Source: Ziziphus jujuba (taxonomy: Eukaryota > Streptophyta > Magnoliopsida > Rosales > Rhamnaceae). Taken from it: DNA of 64,000 nucleotides. The DNA lies in NCBI RefSeq assembly GCF_031755915.1, contig NC_083384.1:22256001-22320000 (forward strand). Direction: 5' to 3'. The notes under the pieces are model-generated. The model saw only the letters and a list, made by a program, of their open reading frames with translations, did no database searches and was not told the DNA's origin. Of this stretch, positions 11,763-24,447 are shown one piece after another (the first letter of the stretch is position 1; every line of letters begins with the position of its first letter). The position numbers were made by a program, and so were the translations under genes.

Positions 11763-12195
11763 TTATTTTGAATTAGGAATTAATTAATTTACAATCAAAA
11801 TAATAAAATTCTAACTTTCCTAAAGTAATTTGTCCAGCAAATAAATAAATAAAAACCAAAATAAAAGACAGTTTCCTAAAACAAAAAGTTAAACTCAAAT
11901 TAAAAAACTAGTTGACTAGTCGACAACTAAGCTGTCTTTATCCAATCTCCAACTAGTATAGGCTCCAAATCAGGTCCCATATGCCATGTATGATGCCAAA
12001 TAAGATTAATAATGATTCTCATATGTTGTCCCTTGATTGGAATGAGTCAAACTTACTTGAACAGCAAAAAAAGTCAAAGTCGACACCTACATTGATGATT
12101 TTCAACCCATATGAAGCTTCATACACACATGCCTCATTTGAATGGCTTAGCTTCGGTCTTGAAATGATTTCATGGCCTCTTGGTGATATCAATTG
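11763..12195 (-). repeat. Inverted CRM-like LTR fragment
   Basis: On the minus strand this is the 5' and middle part of the LTR. The stretch TTTATTTTGAATTAGGAATT at 11763 is the reverse of the family's AATTCCTAATTCAAAATAAA. The part at 12090-12195 is diverged from the family but still carries a GATATCACCAAGAGGCCATG-like block. The fragment abuts another inverted LTR terminus at 12196. Confidence 0.65.
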
Positions 12196-12940
12196 TGATA
12201 TGAACCTAAGTTGACTCGTGCCTAACCCGTATTATATTAGCCCAGATTTCAATTAAGTTAAAGTTCTTATGGAAAAACTTTAACCCCTTACCAACCTATG
12301 ATTAGAAACCGTGGTATAACAAAAATGCTACAATAGGTTATGGAAGCCAAATTGATAAGTCAAAACTAAAACAATTACTCTCTAATGGTGCTTTAGGTGT
12401 TCAAAGAGAAGAGAATTCTATTTAATAATTAATTTTCTAAATAATATTGAAGTGTGTTATCCTTGAAAAATAAGCCTTTAAATAGGCTAAGAGCGCAAAA
12501 CAAAAACCCTAAAACAGACATGTAAAATTCGGCCATAAGGCAAGAAGTATGGTGTGGCCAAAATTGATGCTTTCCTAAACTACTTAATTAATTCCCTTAT
12601 ATTGAATTAGGAATTAATTAATTTACGATAGAAATAATAAAATAATAACTTTCTTAAGTTGATTTTTTCCAGCAAAAAAATAAATAGAAACCAAATAAAA
12701 GATTAATTTCCTAAAACAAAAAGTCAAAAACAAATTAGGAAACTAGTTGGCTACTTTGACCACTAAGCTAACTTTAACCAAATTCCAGCTTGTAAAGGCT
12801 CCAAATCAGCTCCCATATGGCATGTAGGATGCCAAATAGGATTATTTATGAGTCCCATATGTTGCCCTTGCTTGGAATAAAGAGAAAATGTCAAATCAAC
12901 AAAACACAGTAAAGCCAGTAACAAACACAGCAAAACAAGT
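12196..12940 (-). repeat. Inverted CRM-like LTR, 5'-truncated
   Basis: This starts at the reversed LTR terminus TGATATGAACC and runs through all LTR landmarks in reverse: the AACACCTAAAGCACC block near 12400, the TATA-like region near 12480, and the poly-A/T blocks. Homology fades near 12940, so the first third of the LTR is missing. Confidence 0.7.
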
Positions 12941-15900
12941 TTTTAGTTCCAAATTTTTCATTTTTTAGAGTTTTTAATTTTCAAAATTGCTAAAAAAAAA
13001 AATTTAAGAAAATAAAGAAAAATATTTTAGATTTTTGTTTTGTTAGTGTTTTTTTTTCTATATTTTTTAAAATACAAAAAGAGTTTGTGCTTTTCTTTAG
13101 TTTTTGAAAGTTTCAAAAAGTACTTTTCAGATTTTAAGTAGTTGTTTTTAGGCTCGTTTTTGGTTTTTGTAAGTTTATGACTGGCCGATATGAGTTTTGA
13201 AGAATATTGCTAGTTAAGGTGATAGTGGATTGGTTGTATGTTGACTTGATCACTTTAAATAGATTCTTTTGTTATTGTTTCCAATCATACTTTAAGCACA
13301 TAATCAAGTCTAATATAATTCAGATTGTTTTCTATGGAAGATTTGCATTACTGAGAGGTACATCATTTTGTGTAGATTTAGAACTTACATGATTGTTGTG
13401 AAAATACTTCCAAATGCATAAATCAAGAAATATAATGGTTTTGAATAAACTGATTTCTCAAACCCAAATAACTACATTAATTAAATCAAGTTAAACATTA
13501 ATATTAAATTAAACACCCAAATTTCAAATAAAAGTAAACAGTAATTAAGCTAATTTATCAAAACTAAATAATGAAATTAAAAGAAAACAAAATAAATTTA
13601 GGTCAAATGCTAATGACTTTACAATTAATTGTTAGGATTAATGCATAACATGTAAGGACTTCAAAAGATAAGTTCATCACGCTTTATCAAAATATAACTG
13701 AAGGTTGTCTTCACACACTTGAGATAATTATTACACACGGTAATTAGTTGTTTTCTCATACTAATTAAACCTAATTAACATCTAAAGATTGTTCAATATT
13801 GTTAAGCACAAGATTAAGGTTTTTACATGGTATGAGAATTCAATTTGTTTCCACTCAATTGAAATAAATATGTAATTCATCAAGGGACTATAATTGAATC
13901 ATGCTTTCTCACTATTTTAAATCACTCAAATCAATTATCAACGGTTAAGAATAAAATATTAAACATATTGATGAATCATAAACTTTATCAAAAAACATAA
14001 CTAATGTTAAAACCCTCCCAGAATTACTTTACCAGAACCCAAGGATAGCCTCGACTAGAGGAAACCCCATAGGAATTTCTATAGAAAATCCAACAATATC
14101 TTCCGTTGTAAGTTGAACTTTCCTAAATATTCCCTATATAAAAAAAATTCCCTCTAATAGTATATATCCACCTAATTCCTCTTTGCTTACTACAAGTTTT
14201 CCACAAATTTGCAAGACTTTAATAATAGTAGCCTAAAAATACAAATTATGAGTTATAAATATCTTTATATGCTTCAAGACCCCTTTCGGAGTTTCCTACC
14301 AAAACCCCAAGACAACCCTAACTCTTTTCTCCAAGTTTTAACTCAGCATAGGGAACACTCACCTATGAATTCATAACCGCACACCTCCTTCTTACTATAA
14401 TTTCACAAATTTTATAGACTCTATATACATACCTGTATATAAATATGAACAAAAATATAGTAATAATAATACAAACTGTAACAAATCCATAATATATCTA
14501 GTAATGAGGAGTACAACCACAACAATATTTGTAATAATATTAACAATGATAATAAACGAAGACAACCTGGGTCTGAGACCCTAAACCATATAACCTACAT
14601 CTTAAAATCTACAAATATAAAGACACGAGTTTATGCCATTAAGAAACAATGAATTATAAGATATCCTTAAGTAAAATAATTAAAATGAACATGTAGAAAT
14701 AATACTTTAAATTGAATAATTGAGGTTACAACCACAATTTCAATAATATCACCACTATCTAGAACCAACATAGATACATATCTTTTATATAGAACGTAAC
14801 TATGAATATGAATACAATCCTTATAAGGTTCTAAATAACATGCCCCTAGGCTAATTCACTTGTTCGAAAACTGAAATACCTTCCCGATGGCTAATCTGGA
14901 GTTCTATTACAAGTACTGTATGAACTTCCTCACTACTCAACTAGGTTATGCACATATTGATATACCGTATGATATACCACTACACAATCCTCAAATATCA
15001 ACCACTAGTAAATATACTACTACTACCTATGCGGTCTTGCCTACGATGGCTATCTAATCCACTGATATCGTAACAATAAAAATATGATAATAGACCACTC
15101 ATAGGCATAGTCTATTGATAGAACCGAGTCACTGCCACAGTACTGCATGGTACACCTAATTACAAAATATATCGTAAAGACACCTGATGCACTATACGAT
15201 TTACCAATGTTATCAAGTGATATTTGATATCCTATACACTACTTGACAAAAAGGGGAAGGAGAAAAGAAACTTGAATGTGGCCACTTTAGCATCCCAAAG
15301 GCGCTGGTGCTAGATAACCTGACATCGTATGGCTAAGCATAGAGTGGTTAATGTTGTTACTGCAAAATACATGCCTGCCCTTGCTCATCTTAGCTCTCAT
15401 ATAATCACTAAATATAACCTATCATCCTGTAGCTATGAAGGGATGGCTATTGTTGTCACTACAAATTACTTACCTAAGCCCATTCGCCACAACACATGAA
15501 GGATAACTATATATATGTGTATATATTTTGCATGTTGAAATCAATCACATGTATATCAAAAACACTAGTACTATATGGTACATTTATAGACCAATTAATC
15601 ATGTATAGGCATACAAATACCGCAGCATTAATTTTCCATAATTATATTTTAAAATCGTAAATAAATAAATAAACAAACAAACAGATAAATAAATATATAA
15701 ATAATAAACAAATAAAAATACTAAGAATTTAGCATAGAAAATAATTTTATACATTCCGTGAAATCAAACATAACTCGATCCATTTAAATATTACCCAAAA
15801 ATCAATAACCAATAATGAAATATTTTAAAAATCCAAATATAATTTTAAGAAGATATACCATGTCAAAATCATCTTAATATTAAATATTTTATAACTCTCA

Positions 15901-17221
15901 AATTTTTTAAATCAACATAAATAAATAAATAAATAAACAAATAATCTACAAAATCATATATATGCATTTATTTATATACCCACATACACATATTTATAAT
16001 CAAAATTAAGGCATTGAAGCATTTAAAAAGAAACCTCATATGAATAATACCTTTTATAGTTCTACACTCAACCCAAATAAATAATTTAGCATTTAATGTG
16101 CCCGATTTACTTTAGAAAGATAATGAAACCACTTTCAATCGAATCTCGTAACATAATCATTTTTATACATAATGAATATCTTTATAAGAATATATTAAAA
16201 TACATTTACACATTCTATTATTATGAACATTAATTTACATCATCGTATTTTAATAAACCAGGCAAAGCAAACCATAACATATTAAAATGCTCCCCTGACA
16301 ATATAAATCCCTTAAATTTATAAATATGCAAACAAGCAAATACTTAGATAAGCTTAATTAAATGTAAACCAATAATTTAAATTTCATAAAATTGTGGATC
16401 AACATCTAAAACAAATAAATCAATGAATGAAATCATTTTAATTAAACATAAACATTTAAACATTTTGGAATTTTATAAAGTATCAAATTAATTATAATTT
16501 GTTAAATAACACATTAAATCCAAATTAATAATAGATAAATATACATACATGTATATACATATTACCCTAAAATATAATTTAGAGAATATATCACTCACAG
16601 TATTTATATTTGCTCTTCCTTACTCTACTGCAAGATCCACCACAAGTTTCGTCAGGTGCCTAACAAATACCATGAATATTATTTAGATATCAAATACGTT
16701 ATCCAAAGGTATTAGAATGTGCTAAAATTTACTTCTACTACTGCAGGTTCCCAAAATTGAACTCCAACTATACAGTGACATCGAATGGCCAATTATCCAA
16801 AAATTTGGGATTTTCATATTTATGCTCAATTTTATGAATTGAGTACTTCGTTAACATCTATTAACCTATATGCAATCAAAATTCTTAGGAAACACTTTCA
16901 ACAAGAACCAATTTTCACAATAATTTCTAAAATTAGCTCAAAATGTTACAATATTAAGTACCCAACCATAATTGGCAAACTATAACCAAATGAAAGCTTA
17001 TAAGATAAGGATTAAGGATACTTTGCTCAAATTAGCTTATCTTGTCGATGCTGGCCAAAAAATGGATGAGAAAATCTGGCCAAAATTTAATTCGATATAA
17101 CTCTTGTACAACGTGGAATTAGGAAGAATGGAGGCTATATTTGAACTCAAAAGGTTGAAATTAGGGGGAGAGACCAGCCTTGTAGTTGTAGACCGTCGAA
17201 AATCTGGCGAACTGGACAACA
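12941..17221. other. AT-rich region, no gene seen
   Basis: A very AT-rich stretch, with AAAT/AAAC low-complexity runs at 15655-15720 and 15915-15950. Reading frames here are short and look random. Two loosely similar blocks around 14030-14160 and 14280-14420 contain cytosine-rich words (for example TACCAGAACCCAAGGATAGC) that recall LTR regions of plant gypsy elements. I cannot assign a family. I see no exon-like or RNA gene structure. Confidence 0.4.
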
Positions 17222-18700
17222 TCGATCATTGGCATCCAAACATTGATTCGAGCATGTTCACCAGCATCCATTACTTCAATTATGCTTCATCTCATGTACC
17301 ACATCTCTCTTCCATCACTTCAAAGATTTCAAGACACTTGAAAAAGAATGCAACGCCTTGGTCACAAGAAGCAACAAAAGCAATGAAGAAGATCAAAAAA
17401 ATCTGCCAACCTATCTCCTCTAAAGACTCTTGGAGAAGGGCAGATCATTCTACAAAAAGATGCTTCACACAAATTTTAGGCAGCAGTCTTGATTGAAGAA
17501 AATGGTACCAAAGAAGTATATGGGTACAAATCGAGATCATTTTCAAAAGCTCAATAGCATTATCCTTCATCAAAGAAGGAAGTCCTTATAGTAATAAATG
17601 GAATCAACAAATTTTAGTTCTTCTTATCTCAATCCCATTTTATTATTGAAACTGACTACATGTATTTTGAAGGACTTCTCAAAAGAAAAAGAATGAGAGC
17701 TTCCTAATCTACAATTAATCAAGTGGGCCAAATGGTTGTCAAAATATAAGTTTTTTGTAAGATACATAGAAGCAAAAAAAACAATTGTAGATTACTTATC
17801 CAAACCATTAGAAATGCAAGAAATACCCATAATGATGATAGCTGGAAGTAGCAATAACAACCTAAATCCTGATGCTGAGAAAAGAATATTACCTTCTTGG
17901 TGCTCTAACCTTGAAATCCAAACTCTAAATCCAAATATTTGGCAACATCTCCTTGAAGATATAAATTGAAAGAATTTGTCACAACTAAAGCCAAAACACA
18001 TCAACAAAAAGAGTTATACAAGATTGAAATCCTATTGGGAAAATGTGTAAGATTGAAAACTCTAATCATTTCACCAATAGGATTCCAACAGAAACAAATT
18101 CTATGTTTTAGATCCTCCCAATAGCCAAAAGAAAAAACATAATGGTGTTCAAATTTCAATACGCCTATAGGAGACCAATCCAAATAAGTTTATTAGGATA
18201 CTTTACACATTGGCTAGTTTCAAATTATTATCCTTTGGCAATTTATTTTGATCCAATAATTTTACAAGGATATTGGTTTCAAGGAGACATGATGCATCTA
18301 CAAAAGTTATTAAGGATGGTATTCTTGGATTTTGAAAGCTTGACAATGGATCAATGGGTTAGTCGTTGACAAAACTATGGTATCTTATCAAGTTAAATGA
18401 AATATGGAATAATATATTCCTCCTTTGATCATTCCAATATTTCATGATCATCCTCCTAAAAGAAATTTTGGGTGGATCGATATAGAAGATTTTGAAGACT
18501 GCATGACAATTCAAGAGATTCTTGGACAAATCTATGAATGTCCTCCTCTTGAAAAAAAAATGCACAACTTCTCCATCTTCTCCAGACAACCTAATAGCTT
18601 GACAATACATTAAAAAGCAGGACAATATTTTTAGAGTAATAGAACAAAATCCATTTGATCTCTATGATGAATTCTATCTTGATACTTAGTAGCTAGATGC
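17222..18700 (+). pseudogene. Endogenous pararetrovirus (Caulimoviridae-like) fragment, RNase H region, broken
   Basis: At about 17240-17810 the sequence in broken frames follows the end of reverse transcriptase into the RNase H domain of plant pararetroviruses. The segments include TPWSQEATKAMKKIKKIC, VLIEENGTKEVYGYKSRSFS, then KWLSKYKFF-like wording and a YLSKPLEM segment where relatives read ADFLxRP. Stops and frameshifts interrupt the domain, and the catalytic region upstream is absent. The downstream part to about 18700 keeps several medium reading frames (for example 18425-18613) that I cannot name. The fragment is a truncated genomic relic with no functional product. The genus is undetermined; a Ty3-type element is the alternative. 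Confidence 0.6.
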
Positions 18701-19394
18701 GTGGTGGAATTGACAAGACATAAAGTAAAGAATCTTTATATTTAGTGTCCTCAATAATTGTACTGTATGTTTTTAGGATAGGAATCTTTTTTTATGTTGA
18801 AAGGGTGTAAAATAAGAAATCTTATCACATGTATCCTTTGTTATTGTACTGTAAACATATGTAAAAGGAGTGATCCTTATGACGTACATGTAGCATGGTA
18901 ACTAGTATCACTCTTGCCTCTACAAGGGGAGTTTCGAAACACAAGCTGAATCCAAGAGAGATGAGAGAGGGACAGAGACAAGAAAGGAAGCCATTGTGGA
19001 GGAGGAGGAGAGAGAGAGAGAGAGAGAGAGGAAAAGGGAAAGAAAAAGAAATTTACATTTGCCCTTGTCAAATTATGACACTTGTCAGCTGTCAATTTGC
19101 AACATATGGTCGTTGCCATAGACATTTTCAAACATTCATTTGCACACTATTGATATTAAAAAGAATAAAAGAAAAAAAAACCATCTGATAAAGTCAGTCC
19201 CAAAAAAATAATTGCAATTTTAAAGATTTATAACTTTTCAATCGTTGTTCCAAATTAAGCGTGTCACTAGTCTACAAACTGATATCGACGAGCACTATAT
19301 ATGGTACTTGAGTAAAAGCCATAATTCATAAAAAAAAAAAAAAAGGTCAATCTCAACCTCACTCGATCAGTCCATACCTTACATTGTTATGATC
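18701..19394. other. Intergenic stretch with GA microsatellite
   Basis: Holds a GGA/GA-rich run at about 18990-19031. A block at 19200-19300, read on the minus strand, resembles the flank right of 25278 (both have an ACGCTTAA-like then AAAGTTAT wording). It may be part of an older LTR split by the CRM-like insertion. No gene seen. Confidence 0.35.
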
Positions 19395-19399
19395 ATAAC

Positions 19400-20529
19400 T
19401 GATGCGAATCCACCGGAACCCGCTCACCCGACAACCCATTGAGGTGCCGACCCGATACGGATGAAGACCAGGCCAATCACTAATGCTCAAGCTAAGAAGT
19501 TTAAGGACAATATTGCTGTCTTTATCAAGGGAGTAATTCATATTCAAAAGGGCTTGTCCATACCTGAAGATCCAAGACCTATCTTGAGCATACAAGGGGT
19601 GGAAGCTGGTATAGACCCGCACGATTTTGGTGCAATTATGGAGGGTGGGAAGCATGAAATGGTTCCAATGTTTCATGGATTCAATACATATGTCTAATAG
19701 GACATGGAATCAAGTCAAAGTAGCTTCAACGTCATCCAACAAGGGGTTGTACAGACAGTTAGTAAATTTGGCCTGTTTTTGCTGTATTTTGTGTCGGCTT
19801 TACTGGATTATACTGAGTTGGCTTTTTCTCTTTTTTCCAAGCAGGGGAAACATGTGGAACATCATGGTCAGCTTATTTGGCATCCTAAAAAGCATATTGA
19901 AGCTGATTTGGAGCTCAAATTGGTCAAAAATTGGTCAAAGTTAACTTAGTCAAAAAGCTAGTATTTTAGTTTCCTAATTTGATTCTACTTTTTGTTTTAG
20001 GAAATTACCATTACTTTTTGGTTTTTATTTCTTTATTTGCTGGAAAAATAATTTTATAAACGTTATTATTTTATTATTTTCATTGTAAATTAATTAATTC
20101 CTAATTCAAAATAAAGGAATTAATTAATCCAAATTAGATTAGGAAAGGAGTGAGAATTTCAGCAACCATAGGAAACCACTTTGTATGGCCGGTTTTCCCT
20201 TTTGTTTTTAGGGTTTATTTTGCGAATTTGTAGCCTATTTAAAGGCTTATTTTTCAATAACAATTAAACTTGAATTTTATACAGAAAATTATTTGTGAGA
20301 TTGAATTCTCTTTGTTCTCTTTGAACACCTAAAACACCATTAGTGACTGAGTGTTTTAGTTTGACTTATCAATAGGCCTTCCATCATCTATTGTGACATC
20401 TTCGTTATATACTAAGGTTTCTAATCACAAGTTGGTTAGGGGTCAAGGTGACCATTAGAACTTGAGCATAATTAGATTCGGACTAATATAAATACGGGTT
20501 TAGGTGCAGGTCTACCTAGGTTCGTATCA
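19400..20529 (+). repeat. 5' LTR of the complete CRM-like element
   Basis: Length 1130 bp, with TGATGCGAA / TTCGTATCA inverted ends. It contains the pol C-terminal coding stretch (reading MKTRPITNAQAKKFKDNIAV at 19461, stop at 19695-19697). A TATA-like TATTTAAAG at 20236-20244 is the likely LTR promoter. The Y-shaped block AACACCTAAAACACC follows near 20325. Confidence 0.85.
20236..20244 (+). promoter_or_regulatory. TATA-like box of the LTR promoter
   Basis: CCTATTTAAAGGC is conserved at the same place in all family LTRs (for example near 7690, 11470, 24980, 61810). It sits in the second half of the LTR, where a U3/R border would be expected. Inferred, not mapped. Confidence 0.5.
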
Positions 20530-20531
20530 TT

Positions 20532-20544
20532 TGGTATCAGAGCC
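20532..20544 (+). other. Primer-binding site for initiator Met tRNA
   Basis: TGGTATCAGAGCC starts two bases after the LTR end and matches the complement of the 3' end of plant initiator methionine tRNA, the usual primer of CRM and many other plant LTR elements. Confidence 0.85.
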
Positions 20545-20983
20545 GAATTTTGTTCAGGTTTGATCTATCTTTATTTTCTTTATTTTTTTTTGTGTTATTC
20601 TGAAATTTTAGCATTAGGTTAAGGTTGCTTCTATCATCATACACGTTGTGCATCTTAAAAAAAAATTAAAAGAAATAAAAAAAATTCATTCCTAGTCAAA
20701 TTAGGTTTTCCTTGTCCTACTTTATTTTTGTTTCCTAGTTTGTTGGTTGTCTTTTATCATTGTTCTTGTTGATTTGGTTTTTTTTAATTTTTATTTTCTG
20801 TTTTAGTCTTCAATATTTGCATTGATATATTAAAAAAAAAAAATACGAACAGTTATTAAAAAAAAAAAAAAACTGCACTTTTGTTTTTGTTGGAGGCCAC
20901 GGGTTTGATGGATTTTTGGTGTGGAATTGCAATTTTGGTGTTGATATTTGCTACTGCAGTTTTTTTATGTTCTGTGAGTGAAA

Positions 20984-21015
<32 letters not shown>

Positions 21016-21673
21016 AGCCAAATTAAATAAAAAAAATTTGGTTTGTTGAATTTGGTGTTTGCTGGAAATTTCTTTGAACTGCTGTATTTTTTACTATTTG
21101 TTACATATTTGGAGTTGCTGGATAATTATTTTTGCTGCTGAATATTTGGAATTTTGGGTGCTTAAATTATTGGATTAAAATTAGTTAAAGGATTTGATAC
21201 AAAACCTTGAATTACAAGAACAACAACCAACACTATTCTATATTTTTGTTCGATTTGATTCTTGTTTGAGTTTGAAATTCTTTTTCTTAAATTTTATTCT
21301 TGAATCCTTAATCTCTTGCCATCTGGTCCAGTTCTTAAAAATTTCAAAATTTTCTCATTGGTTTGCCTTATTTTGCCTAGAAAAGCCGAAAACTAGGATT
21401 TGTTAATTCCTTCGGTATTGCTTACTTTTTGCTACTGTTTTGTTGATAAGTTTAATTAAAACATACTTGTGATCTAATTGCTATTTTTGGGTGTTTTAAT
21501 TAGAACTTTGAGATAATTCATTGAGTAGAAAAAGGCAAGAGTGTGTGAGCTTCAAAGAGGGTAAAAGCTTAAATTAGTGTGAAAACATGAGTGTCGAGAC
21601 CTCGATTGAGTGAAACACGTGAGGGAGTGACTTTTGGTGAGAATTTATTTTATTTTGCATTATTGTTACTAAC
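20545..21673 (+). other. CRM-like 5' leader
   Basis: Long untranslated leader, with poly-A tracts (20833-20843, 20858-20873) and a GAA run at 20994-21016. It is similar throughout to the leaders at 4731 and 62106. No gene. Confidence 0.65.
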
Positions 21674-23025
21674 ATGGCAGATTCAAGGATGGGGAGAGGA
21701 GATCCACCTTTAAGAATTAATGAAGAAGAGTCCATAGGATTCCATGGCAGTTCCCGAGCTTCGGGGAGTGGTGAGCAAACGGATATGAGGGCTGTCTTGG
21801 AGCAACTACAGCTTATGAATACTCAATTTGACCATTTAAATCAAAGGATGGACAGGTTAGAAACATCCCAAGGAGGGCTAAATATAAGGTTAGATGCTCA
21901 TAGAGGTCGAGGTCAAGGTCGAGGAGGCCAAGGGCAACCAAGAGAGGAATTCGGGGGAAGTAACTATGGAAGAGACTTGGATGAGGGGTTTGATGAAATT
22001 TTTGAACCTTAAGAAAGGCTAATCCGTGGGAGACCAGTAAGGAATGAAGATGATGATCTAGGAAGTATCAAGGTAAACATTCCACCTTTCATGGGAAAAA
22101 GTGATCCGGAAGCATATTTGGAATGGGAGGAGAGAATGGAGATGATTTTTTATTGTCATAATTATTTGGAGGCCAAGAAGCTGAAGTTGGCAGCAATGGA
22201 ATTTGGTCATTATGCCCTCCAATGGTGGACCAATGAGCAAAACACCCGAAGGAGAGTGGATGATGACTTGATCATTACATGGTGACAAATGAAAGGAGCC
22301 ATGAGGAAGCGGTTCGTACCATCACATTATCATAGGTTGCTGCGTCAAAGGCTTCAATCCCTATCTCAAGGAAGTAGGATCCTAGAGGATTATTACAAGG
22401 AGATGGAGATGCTCATGATGAGGTTAAGCATGAATGAGGATAGAGAAGCAACCATGGCAAGGTTCCTTGGTGGTTGAAATCGTGAGATAGCCAACCAACT
22501 AGAATTGCAACAATATGTGGAATTGGAGGAGATGTTGCATGTGGCTAGTTGGAGGGGTGTAGGCTCACGGTTTAGAGGGGTTTCAAGCAGCCAGTGGATA
22601 AATTCAACTAGTTGGAGAAGCAATTCCATGTTCGAGCTAAGGATAAAACCAAATCAAGTTGAAAGGAGTGCTATTCGGCCAAGGAAAGATAATCAAGCCA
22701 ACCTTGTTCAAGCACACAAATCTGAAGGTAAATCTTATCCTAAAAATTCAAGGACTAGAGATATTGTTTGCTTTAAGTGCCATGGTCGAGGACATATTGC
22801 CACCAATGCCTAAACTGAAGAATCATGGTGTTGAAGGACAATGGTGAGTTGGAGTCTGATAGTGATGAAGCTGAAATTGAGACCGTGCATGAAGAGGAAG
22901 GAATTGAGGATGAAGCCGAAACCCTAAAGGTTTCCAATTCTAAATTGAGCTTGGTTTCTAGGAAAGTGTTGGCTGCATACAAAGATGAGGATGAAATTCA
23001 AAGAGAGAACATCTTCCACACCTGA
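21674..23025 (+). pseudogene. CRM-like gag, nearly complete but interrupted
   Basis: The start at 21674 opens MADSRMGRGDPPLRINEEES. A coiled-coil-like N-terminal stretch (VLEQLQLMNTQFDHLNQRMD) is followed by an RG-rich patch. The gag core at 22085-22530 includes DPEAYLEWEERMEMIFYC, ALQWWTNEQNTRRRV and the VPSHYHRLLRQRLQSLS segment. In-frame stops lie at about 22010, 22285 and 22477. The zinc knuckle at 22770-22812 reads CFKCHGRGHIAT, then loses its last cysteine because one A is missing (GCCACC where the sibling copy has GCCAACC), which also shifts the frame. An acidic tail (22840-22990) matches the family. Gag binds and packages element RNA in relatives; this copy cannot. Confidence 0.8.
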
Positions 23026-23345
23026 TGTGAGATTCAATATAAGATTTGTAGCATGATTATTGATAGTGGAAGTTGTACTAATGTAATTAGCAACATTGTG
23101 GTTGATAAATTAGGCTTAAGAACTATTAAACATCCAGAACCATATAGATTACAATGGCTAAATGATAGTGGTGAGATGAAAATAAATAAACAAGCCAAAG
23201 TAAATTCAGCATTGATACATATGTGGATGTTGTATTGTGTGATGTTGTTCCTATGCATGTAGGTCATATTTTGTTGGGTAGGCCTTGGCAATTTGATAGA
23301 GATGCTATTCATTTGTTTTTAGATTTAAAGGTAGAAAGGTCAAGC
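23026..23345 (+). pseudogene. CRM-like retropepsin (protease) domain, broken
   Basis: From about 23053 the reading MIIDSGSCTNVISNIVVDKL carries the catalytic D-S-G triad of aspartic proteases intact, followed by PYRLQWLNDSGEMKINKQ. The frame then shifts near 23200-23260 and continues with VGHILLGRPWQFDRDAI-like wording to 23345. It separates gag from pol in this family. The minus-strand sibling at 58473-58805 has D-S-E instead of D-S-G. Confidence 0.75.
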
Positions 23346-24447
23346 TAAAGGCATTAACTCCTAAAAAGGTGTACAAAGATCAAATTCAAATACAACAAAG
23401 GAGGATGGCCGAACAACTCAAGGAAAGGACTAGTATGGCCCTTACAGCAACAATACTCATCCAAGGAGTCCAAGCCATGCAACACCAACTAGGTAAGTGT
23501 TCTAAAACCAACTTGAGTGGAAAAACCAAGAGAAGGCCGAAATTGGAGTGGAAAAAAAAAAGAGAAACCCGAGAGCTATAGCAAGAAACCCATGGGTGAG
23601 GAAAAATGTGTTGTGGTCGAGAGAGAGAGAGAGAGAGAGAGAGAGGGAAGAAAGGAAATAAAGAAAGAATAAAAATATTTATTTGAGTTTTGGAGATCTA
23701 AATAAAGCTATATTGAGTAAGAAACCATTTCTGTTCATGAATTTTAAAGATACTTATTTATATATGTTTTTTATGCATAGAACTTTATCTGCATTGTTGA
23801 AAATTTTACTTAGTGGAAATTTGAAAATTTGGGAAATATTATTTACTAATATTAAAAAGTTTGATGAACTTATATTTTTAGTATTTGTTGTGATAGTGTT
23901 TGATCCAGGAGATTGGTTTTGGTTTCAACCAAGGAAGGAGAGGATTCCCGAACAAAGAAAGTCCAAGATTATGCCGCAAGGAGATGGATATTTTCAAATT
24001 TTGGAAAGGATCAATGAAAATGCCTACAAGCTTTATCTACCTGGTGAGTATAATATGAGTGCTACATTTAATGTTGCTGATTTGTCTCCTTTTACTGCAG
24101 GTGAGGACTCTGATTTAAGGGAAAATCCTTTTCAAGAGGAGGGGAATGATGCGAATCCGCCGGAACCCTCTCAACCGACAACCCACTGGGGTGCCGACCC
24201 GATACGGATGAAGACCAGGTTGATCACTAGTACTCAAGCTAAGAAGTTTAATGAAAATCTTGGTGTCTTTATCCAAAGAGTAATTCATATTCAAAAGGGC
24301 TTGTCCATACCCAAATATCCAAGACCTATCTTGAGCATACAAGTGGTGGAAACAGGTACAGACCCGGGTAGCAATTTTGGTGAAATTATGGAGGCCGGGA
24401 AGCATGAAATGGTTCCAATGTTTCATGGATTCAATACATATATCTAA
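23346..24447 (+). pseudogene. Deleted CRM-like pol: linker, RT tail fused to integrase C-terminus
   Basis: After a charged linker (23346-23680, with a GA run at 23616-23646), one open frame runs 23683-24447. It starts in pre-RT sequence (KDTYLYMFF), jumps to the tail of reverse transcriptase (LVFLGFVV of the family is here LIFLVFVV) and then directly to the integrase C-terminal region at FDPGDWFWFQPRKERIPEQR. RT core, RNase H and integrase core are missing. The frame crosses the polypurine tract and continues 301 bases into the 3' LTR, ending at 24445-24447. It has no catalytic domain, yet is open over 254 codons. Sister copies at 57056-57420 and 60217-60984 share the join. Confidence 0.75.
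24134..24146 (+). other. Polypurine tract
   Basis: AAGAGGAGGGGAA sits directly before the 3' LTR start and would prime plus-strand synthesis. The same tract occurs at 60972-60984 and, reversed, at 57056-57068. It lies within the pol reading frame, where it encodes part of FQEEGN. Confidence 0.85.

Noticed and set aside
15655..15950. Possible CRISPR-like or satellite repeats
   Set aside because: The AAAT/AAAC runs have no fixed period or spacer structure; they are simple low-complexity sequence in plant DNA.
18877..19131. Small membrane-like protein with serine/leucine repeats on the minus strand
   Set aside because: It is a translation of the GA/CT microsatellite at 18990-19031; there is no conserved domain.
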